From positions 1 to 64,000 of the forward strand of contig CAYRWM010000006.1 of NCBI GenBank assembly GCA_964428055.1: DNA of 64,000 nucleotides, read 5' to 3'. A program made the position numbers and the translations under genes. Shown one piece after another: positions 59,208 through 64,000 of the stretch; within the stretch, counting starts at the first letter, position 1; each line of letters starts with the position of its first letter. Under the pieces are notes generated by a model that saw only the letters and a list, made by a program, of their open reading frames with translations, was not told the DNA's origin and did not search any database. The stretch comes from CAYRWM01 sp964428055. Its GTDB lineage: Bacteria; Bacillota; Clostridia; Christensenellales; Christensenellaceae.

Positions 59208-60227
59208 CTAATCCATATTTATAACTTCTCCGGAAAGTATAGACCTATTGCCGGCTTCAACTATCTTCACAGCCATAAGCCCGTCGATTCCTGTAACTTT
59301 CGGCTCCGTATCATTCAGTATGCTTTCTACGAAATGCGTGTCTTCTTCAAGATATGCATCCTTGAAGAGAGTGGTCCAGCTTGAAACAAACGGAGTTGAA
59401 GTACCGTTCTTTACTGTTGTGCATTTTGTAAAAGCCCCGTCACTGCGTCCAATATGGAGGACACCTTTTGTACCAAGTATCTCGGTTTTTGAATCATAGC
59501 CGAACTCAACATAGGCAGCACCGTCAATTGAGAACTGAATACCGTTTTCAAACTGTCCGTTCATGATCACGTTGTCATAATAATCCGGGTATTCATCTTT
59601 TACTTCGGGATTCCTGTAGTTGCCACCAATCGCATACAGCTTTGCGATCTCACTTCCGGCAAACCATCTTGTGGAATCGATATCATGACTGTTGACCTCT
59701 GCCAATATACCGTTTGACTTTTTCAGATCATACATCCAGGGTTTCGGCTTTGACGGACCTCTGGTATTGGACCTTATAAGAACGATGTCACCGATTTCGC
59801 CCGATTCGATCAGTTCTTTCGCATACATATAGCTCGCATCGAACCTTCTCATAAAGCCAATCTGCAGCTTAACATTGTTCTTTTTGCAAACATCCAGCAT
59901 TCTCTGACACTGTTCTACGTTCATAGCCATGGGTTTTTCACAGAATATATGCTTTCCGGCCTCTGCACAGTCTATGACTATCTGCTCATGCATATCAGTA
60001 GGCGCTGCGATCACAACAGCATCGACAGCAGGATCGTAAATGGCATCTCTGTAATCCGTATAGCATTTATCAGTTCCCAGTTCTTCACCTGCTCTGCGGA
60101 CAGTCTCCTCAACAACATCTACTACCGATTCGATATGCGAGCCTTTCACTTTATTCTTGTGATTATTCGCGTGAATCATCGCAGCCCTTCCGGCTCCGAT
60201 TGCACAAATACCTATTTCTTTTTTCAT
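59208..60227 (-). CDS. Gfo/Idh/MocA dehydrogenase (inositol dehydrogenase-like)
   Basis: A 339-residue NAD(P)-dependent dehydrogenase. N-terminal GICAIGAGRAAMIHANNH, family motif HIFCEKPMAMNVEQ and active-site segment VNSHDIDSTRWFAG, which resembles myo-inositol 2-dehydrogenases. I start at ATG 60227 because upstream codons to 60275 lack support; the nearest ribosome-like site is AGCAGG. It is a single gene with its own DeoR-linked promoter and terminator. Confidence 0.85.
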   Translation of the reverse strand: MKKEIGICAIGAGRAAMIHANNHKNKVKGSHIESVVDVVEETVRRAGEELGTDKCYTDYRDAIYDPAVDAVVIAAPTDMHEQIVIDCAEAGKHIFCEKPMAMNVEQCQRMLDVCKKNNVKLQIGFMRRFDASYMYAKELIESGEIGDIVLIRSNTRGPSKPKPWMYDLKKSNGILAEVNSHDIDSTRWFAGSEIAKLYAIGGNYRNPEVKDEYPDYYDNVIMNGQFENGIQFSIDGAAYVEFGYDSKTEILGTKGVLHIGRSDGAFTKCTTVKNGTSTPFVSSWTTLFKDAYLEEDTHFVESILNDTEPKVTGIDGLMAVKIVEAGNRSILSGEVINMD

Positions 60228-60287
60228 GATAACCTGCTGATTGATCCTCCTGTTTGATTCGATATACCAAAACATATCATGTATATA

Positions 60288-60316
60288 ATTATACTTAAGG
60301 TTCTATCGTCTTTCAA
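60288..60316 (-). promoter_or_regulatory. promoter of inositol-dehydrogenase-like gene
   Basis: Minus strand TTGAAA (60311-60316), 17-bp spacer, perfect TATAAT (60288-60293). Confidence 0.72.
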
Positions 60317-60361
60317 CAATTATTATCGTTTTTTAGCACTTGTTTTCGTTTTTTATTACTT
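60303..60361. promoter_or_regulatory. 10-bp-period direct repeats, DeoR site 4
   Basis: CTATCGTCT (60303, within the spacer of the promoter), then TTATCGTTT (60323), TTAGCACTT (60333), TTTTCGTTT (60343) and TTATTACTT (60353) at exact 10-bp steps. Bases 60323-60351 closely match 54746-54774. Confidence 0.68.
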
Positions 60362-60391
60362 TAACGATATGCTGATGGGCAAGACCTCCGG

Positions 60392-61477
60392 TCAATAATA
60401 CAATACCTTTTCGGGTTTTCCGCTCTTCCCCGATCTGTGTATAGCGCAAAGCGTTGAAACCACTTTCGCTTCAAGTCTCCCGGAAGAATTATTCGGCTTA
60501 TCCTCGCCCTTTATGAGTTCCACAAATCTATGCGGCGGGACTTCGCAGTCATATATGCCGCCGTCTTTGGGTATATCGAAAAACAGGTTGTCCTTATCCT
60601 TTCTGTACAGTTCCATTCTCTCCCTCTCCACATCAAGAAGGAGCATGCCCTCGTCACCGTATGTATTTACCTCGACCTGGAACTTGACCTCGGGAGGCAC
60701 GCCCGAAGATCCGCTTATCACGCCTATGGGGCCTTCCTTGAATCTTACGGTCGCAGCATCATGCATGTCCACAGGCTCGTTCTTTGCACCATGCGTGCTG
60801 ATATATGCAAAGACTTCATCCGGCGTCAGTCCGGTAACGAACAGCATCATGGATATGGAATGCGACAGCTGCCCCCAGCTGTATCCGCCGCCGGTCGCAA
60901 GCCTTGAAAAACTGTTTTTGTCTACTTCAAACATCACTTCCGAATGCGCAGGCAGAGTCTGAAAATCCTCGCCGCTGAACAGTTCTCTCGTAGGAGTAGC
61001 AGTATGACACATAACATATTCCACATTGCCGACTTTTTTTTGGAGCATCAGGTCATGAGCCTTCTCTATGAAGTCGAAGTAATGCCAACCGTGCGGAACG
61101 AGGAGGTGCCTCTTCTTCTCCTCGGCCAGATGAACAAGTTCCCAGGCTTCACGCTCATCTAATACCATCGCTTTTTCGCACATGACATGAAGACCGTGCT
61201 CCAGTGAAGCCTTGGCCTGTTCATAATGGCATTCGTGCGGCGTCGCGATGATTATACCGTCAAGATCCCAGTCGAACATATCACGGTAGTCTTCGGTCCC
61301 GAGTTTTATATCGAATCTGTCCTGGACCATCTTGAGTTCTTTTTTGCCGAGCCTGCAGACGCCTACGAGTTCAACATCTCCGATATCCTTTTCGCGTTCC
61401 TTTAATATCGGGATATGATTCGAGGTTCCCCACCATCCTGCTCCTACTATGCCTAACCTTACTTTTCTGTCTGTCAT
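60392..61477 (-). CDS. Gfo/Idh/MocA family oxidoreductase
   Basis: A 361-residue dehydrogenase: LGIVGAGWWGTSNHIPIL at the start and VMCEKAMVLDEREAW in place of the usual EKP motif (Pro replaced by Ala). Substrate segment GGGYSWGQLSHSISMMLF. Divergent from the GDSL hydrolase gene. TGGAGG before the ATG. It may act on a larger glycoside or sugar acid. Confidence 0.83.
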   Translation of the reverse strand: MTDRKVRLGIVGAGWWGTSNHIPILKEREKDIGDVELVGVCRLGKKELKMVQDRFDIKLGTEDYRDMFDWDLDGIIIATPHECHYEQAKASLEHGLHVMCEKAMVLDEREAWELVHLAEEKKRHLLVPHGWHYFDFIEKAHDLMLQKKVGNVEYVMCHTATPTRELFSGEDFQTLPAHSEVMFEVDKNSFSRLATGGGYSWGQLSHSISMMLFVTGLTPDEVFAYISTHGAKNEPVDMHDAATVRFKEGPIGVISGSSGVPPEVKFQVEVNTYGDEGMLLLDVERERMELYRKDKDNLFFDIPKDGGIYDCEVPPHRFVELIKGEDKPNNSSGRLEAKVVSTLCAIHRSGKSGKPEKVLYY

Positions 61478-61537
61478 TATCTATAAACCTCCATATCTGC
61501 TGATTATGGGCTTTGACGTATTTTATTTGTATGATGA

Positions 61538-61557
61538 CTGCTTTATAATATAAGCAG
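61538..61557. promoter_or_regulatory. divergent promoter region with inverted repeat
   Basis: CTGCTT (61538-61543) and AAGCAG (61552-61557) flank a plus-strand TATAAT (61544-61549), between the divergent Gfo/Idh/MocA and GDSL genes. The -35 at 17 bp (TTTTAT) is poor. The repeat may be an operator. Confidence 0.4.
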
Positions 61558-61585
61558 AAAACAATTCCGGAAAGGTAATGTTACC

Positions 61586-62218
61586 ATGAAAAAACGTATT
61601 TTGTGCTACGGCGACTCTAACACCTGGGGCTTCATAGCGGGAAGTGATTTCAAACGCTACGAAGACGGAGTCAGGTGGACTTCAGTTCTCGCCGATACCC
61701 TCGGAGCTGATTATACCGTTCTGGAGGAAGGCTACAACGGACGCACGACCGTATGGTTTGATCCCGTAGAACAGCGCAAATCTGGTCTCGAGACGTTGAC
61801 AACAATTATCGATTCTTGCTCCCCTCTTGACGTTGTAATAATCATGCTGGGCACTAACGATACAAAATGCCAGTTCACGGCCACGTCAGCGAACATCGCA
61901 AGCTCAGCCGCTCTCATAGCAAAAGAAATAATGAATTCCCCTTTCGGTCCGGTCTTCGGTCAGGCGCCAAAAGTACTGCTTGTTTCACCGCCAGTCATAA
62001 AGAACCCGCAGTTTGCCGGGCTGTTTGACGAAACGTCCGCTGCTATATCGAGGGGTTTTTCAGAGGATTTTAAAAAACAGGCTGAACTTCTGGGCTGCAG
62101 TTTCTTCGATGCCGCATCATGCACCGAACCTGACCCTAAAGACGGCGTGCATATCACCGAAGAGAGTCATTCAAAACTCGGCAGAGCGATAGCTGCAAAG
62201 ATACTTGAAATGATCTGA
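61586..62218 (+). CDS. SGNH/GDSL hydrolase (carbohydrate esterase-like)
   Basis: A 210-residue serine esterase. Block I CYGDSNTWG (nucleophile Ser), Gly/Asn block GYNGRTT, block III GTNDTK and C-terminal Asp-His in DPKDGVHITEESH. No signal peptide, so cytoplasmic; probably removes acetyl or other acyl groups from imported sugars. AAAGG upstream. Its stop abuts the stop of the convergent MFS gene. Confidence 0.9.
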   Translation: MKKRILCYGDSNTWGFIAGSDFKRYEDGVRWTSVLADTLGADYTVLEEGYNGRTTVWFDPVEQRKSGLETLTTIIDSCSPLDVVIIMLGTNDTKCQFTATSANIASSAALIAKEIMNSPFGPVFGQAPKVLLVSPPVIKNPQFAGLFDETSAAISRGFSEDFKKQAELLGCSFFDAASCTEPDPKDGVHITEESHSKLGRAIAAKILEMI

Positions 62219-63481
62219 TCATCCACCGGAAACGGCCCGCTTCTTTCTTGTGAACAGGGCCATTATTACAGCGGACACAACGAGGCATACTACCATGAGC
62301 AGTATGGATACTCTGAGCGAACCGCTGTTAGTATCCGCTATCATGCCGACGATAAGAGGTCCCGTAAGCGATGCCAGCCCGACTGCTATGGCAACGATTG
62401 CCGCTGCTGCTGCGGAACGCTTCGGAAACACGTTGGTCGATATAAGCACGAGCAGCGTGGCGTTTCCTCCCTGGAAGAACCCGCCTATTATGAGCATAGT
62501 CATTACGCCGTATGCATTGGGCATAAGCATGCTCAGAAATACACATACAGCACCTATGAGGCCGAAAAGCACAAAGCATGTTTCGGCCTTCATTCTTCTT
62601 AACAGGAGTGCCAGCAGGAATCTCATGACCAGCTGACCTCCGAAAAAGGCTGTGTTGAACAGAGCCGCAAATTTATAATCAATTCCGAGATCCCTTATGG
62701 CGAATGTCGGGAACCAGTTTACGATACCTATCTGGAAAAAGAAATACAGATATGCAGCAACGATGAGTATCCAAGCAAGTGGACTTTTGTATATCTCAAA
62801 CGGATGCTCCTTCGTCCTCTTTATCATATCCGTCATGTCATTGTACGGCGTTAAAGGCTTAATCTTTCTGCCGAGTATGGCAAACGACACAAACACGGCA
62901 CATCCGATAAGCCCGACAATTATGTAAGGATTTCCGAAAGACGACGGTACATTGTCGTCGGTTGTAGCCGACACAACAACCGGTATAAGCATACATGCCA
63001 CACCGTAGAAAGCATGCATCAGCGGGAGGAGTGTATTCTTTTTCTCAGAATAAACATCCGTGATTATTCCGTTGACATTGACATCCACAAGGGACATGCC
63101 TATGCCGCCTACTGCAACAAATGAGAGAATGAGCGGATAACCCGTACCCTGCTGCGTATACGCCGGTATACTGCCTATGAGCAGTGCAGAAGCAGCAATA
63201 AAAACAGCGCCGAGCAGTCCCGATGATATCTTATTAAACCGCTCGCCATACATCGTCATATATATGGCGACTATCAGACTTCCTATCGACTGCACAGTCA
63301 TTATGAACCCGTGCTGGCCGTTATCGATATTAAAGAAATTCATAACGGCTGCCGCATCAGGGCCCAGCGCATTGAAATAAATCGCGTATATGCACATGAC
63401 AAGAATGCAGACGACGGCAAACGCCGAAAACAGTCTTCTGTTTGCTTTCTCTTTAGTTATCTCGTTTAATGGTTTGTTCAT
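62219..63481 (-). CDS. MFS transporter
   Basis: A 420-residue major facilitator protein with about 12 membrane helices in two halves and a central loop near residue 215 (LGRKIKPLTPYNDMTDMIKR). Short positively charged ends. Its place among sugar genes suggests sugar or sugar-acid transport, possibly export; direction and substrate are unknown. No clear ribosome site precedes the ATG, and a hairpin lies just upstream. Confidence 0.85.
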   Translation of the reverse strand: MNKPLNEITKEKANRRLFSAFAVVCILVMCIYAIYFNALGPDAAAVMNFFNIDNGQHGFIMTVQSIGSLIVAIYMTMYGERFNKISSGLLGAVFIAASALLIGSIPAYTQQGTGYPLILSFVAVGGIGMSLVDVNVNGIITDVYSEKKNTLLPLMHAFYGVACMLIPVVVSATTDDNVPSSFGNPYIIVGLIGCAVFVSFAILGRKIKPLTPYNDMTDMIKRTKEHPFEIYKSPLAWILIVAAYLYFFFQIGIVNWFPTFAIRDLGIDYKFAALFNTAFFGGQLVMRFLLALLLRRMKAETCFVLFGLIGAVCVFLSMLMPNAYGVMTMLIIGGFFQGGNATLLVLISTNVFPKRSAAAAAIVAIAVGLASLTGPLIVGMIADTNSGSLRVSILLMVVCLVVSAVIMALFTRKKRAVSGG

Positions 63482-63493
63482 TCAAAGACATAA

Positions 63494-63515
63494 GGAGCCG
63501 CACAGCGGCGGCTCC
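63494..63515 (-). other. stem-loop upstream of MFS gene
   Basis: GGAGCCGC (63494-63501) pairs with GCGGCTCC (63508-63515). It lies between the isomerase stop and the MFS start; there is no T-tract, so an attenuating or processing element is more likely than a terminator. Confidence 0.5.
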
Positions 63516-63525
63516 GGTTTTTAAC

Positions 63526-64000
63526 TTACAGACTGAATATGGTGTCAAGCGACAGCATTGCGTTCTTGATCGACTGATAAGGGAACTTTTTGTAGTTGGG
63601 GAAGAATTCCACGACTGCCCAGTCGTCATACCCTATATCTCTCGCAGCCTGCATAACAGCAGCGAAATCAACGTCGCCCTCGAGAAGATCGACAAAACTT
63701 CCCATTCCCGGCTGTCCGAAACGGCAGTCGCAGAAATGCAGTTTCTTTATATGCTTGCCGAGTATCCTCATCCAGTGATCCGGATAGCCTATATAGATTA
63801 TATTGCCGACATCGAAATACGAACCGACATAATCCGAGCCTATCTCGTCCAGGAACTGTTTCATCTCAACGGGAGAAAGCAGGAACTTGTTCCATACGTT
63901 CTCTATACCGATAGAAACCTTAGCGGCTTCCGCATATGGAGCCAGGCTCTTAAGAGCTTCCTGAGATCTTTCGTATGCCACATCGTACTGGACTATACCG
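63526..64000 (-). CDS. sugar phosphate isomerase/epimerase, partial
   Basis: C-terminal 158 or so residues of a xylose-isomerase-like TIM-barrel protein; the frame stays open to the window edge, so the start is outside. A GTG at 63981 is within the gene and not the start. Ligand regions: IGIENVWNKF, GSYFDVGNIIY, KLHFCDCRFG and AVVEFFPNY. The third such protein in the window, upstream of the MFS gene in the same direction. Confidence 0.83.
   Translation of the reverse strand, partial: GIVQYDVAYERSQEALKSLAPYAEAAKVSIGIENVWNKFLLSPVEMKQFLDEIGSDYVGSYFDVGNIIYIGYPDHWMRILGKHIKKLHFCDCRFGQPGMGSFVDLLEGDVDFAAVMQAARDIGYDDWAVVEFFPNYKKFPYQSIKNAMLSLDTIFSL

Noticed and set aside
1..64000. CRISPR arrays, rRNA, complete tRNA genes, riboswitches and insertion sequences
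   Set aside because: No spacer-repeat arrays, no complete tRNA or rRNA sequence, no recognisable aptamer and no transposase were found on reading both strands.

Overview
The window reads as the chromosome of an anaerobic Clostridia-type Firmicute. Starts have strong AGGAGG ribosome sites with frequent TTG and GTG initiation. Other signs are LytS-type/SpoIIE-phosphatase signalling, RbsABC-type sugar importers with E/A/P-rich lipoprotein linkers, and a bacterial microcompartment (BMC) with Fe-S redox proteins. The family cannot be fixed from sequence alone. There are no rRNA genes, complete tRNAs, insertion sequences or CRISPR arrays.

Layout. (A) 1-2760 is the end of a small mobile island: tyrosine integrase, an antitoxin fragment, a HicAB toxin-antitoxin pair, and a 23-bp 3' end of a tRNA-Ser gene that looks like the chromosome junction. 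(B) 2811-14140, all minus strand: a dehydrogenase remnant, then a LacI-controlled operon with an RbsABC-type importer, two cupins, a Gfo/Idh/MocA dehydrogenase, an AraA-like isomerase and two genes that together correspond to the plant Tm-1 protein. (C) 14285-26050: a 16-gene BMC operon with one strong promoter (26097-26125). It encodes PduL, a flavoprotein-like protein, CoA-acylating aldehyde dehydrogenase, a PduS-like flavoprotein, a PduT-like Fe-S shell protein, two BMC-H, three BMC-P, two DeoC aldolases with encapsulation peptides, a SorC regulator, two zinc dehydrogenases and TpiA. It resembles the sugar-phosphate-utilising (SPU) BMC class: DeoC would release acetaldehyde and glyceraldehyde 3-phosphate, the acetaldehyde going to acetyl-CoA and acetyl phosphate inside the shell. 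(D) 26352-32427: a signalling operon with a small alarmone synthetase and hydrolase, a STAS protein, a sensor with fused PP2C phosphatase and kinase-like ATPase, and exonuclease III. (E) 32742-35075, plus strand: a URO-D family methyltransferase-like protein and a WYL regulator.

(F) 35144-64000 is a second large sugar-catabolism supercluster: a six-gene oxidative operon (zinc dehydrogenase, lactonase-like phosphotriesterase homologue, AroE-like, cupin PGI, 2-hydroxyacid dehydrogenase, KDPG aldolase), two FGGY kinases, an old-yellow-enzyme homologue, a second RbsABC importer with epimerase/isomerases, a LacI operon ending in a third DeoC, several Gfo/Idh/MocA dehydrogenases, a GDSL hydrolase and an MFS transporter.

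Two regulons can be read from the DNA. A DeoR protein (42434-43216) is accompanied by four arrays of TTATCG-type direct repeats with exact 10-bp period. Three lie just upstream of near-identical TTGAAA-17-TARAAT-type promoters, and the fourth is at the deoR/FGGY intergenic region. The second LacI protein has a CCGTGCA..TGCACGG palindrome in its own promoter spacer and a near copy in the importer promoter. The importer therefore has tandem promoters, one DeoR-linked and one LacI-linked.
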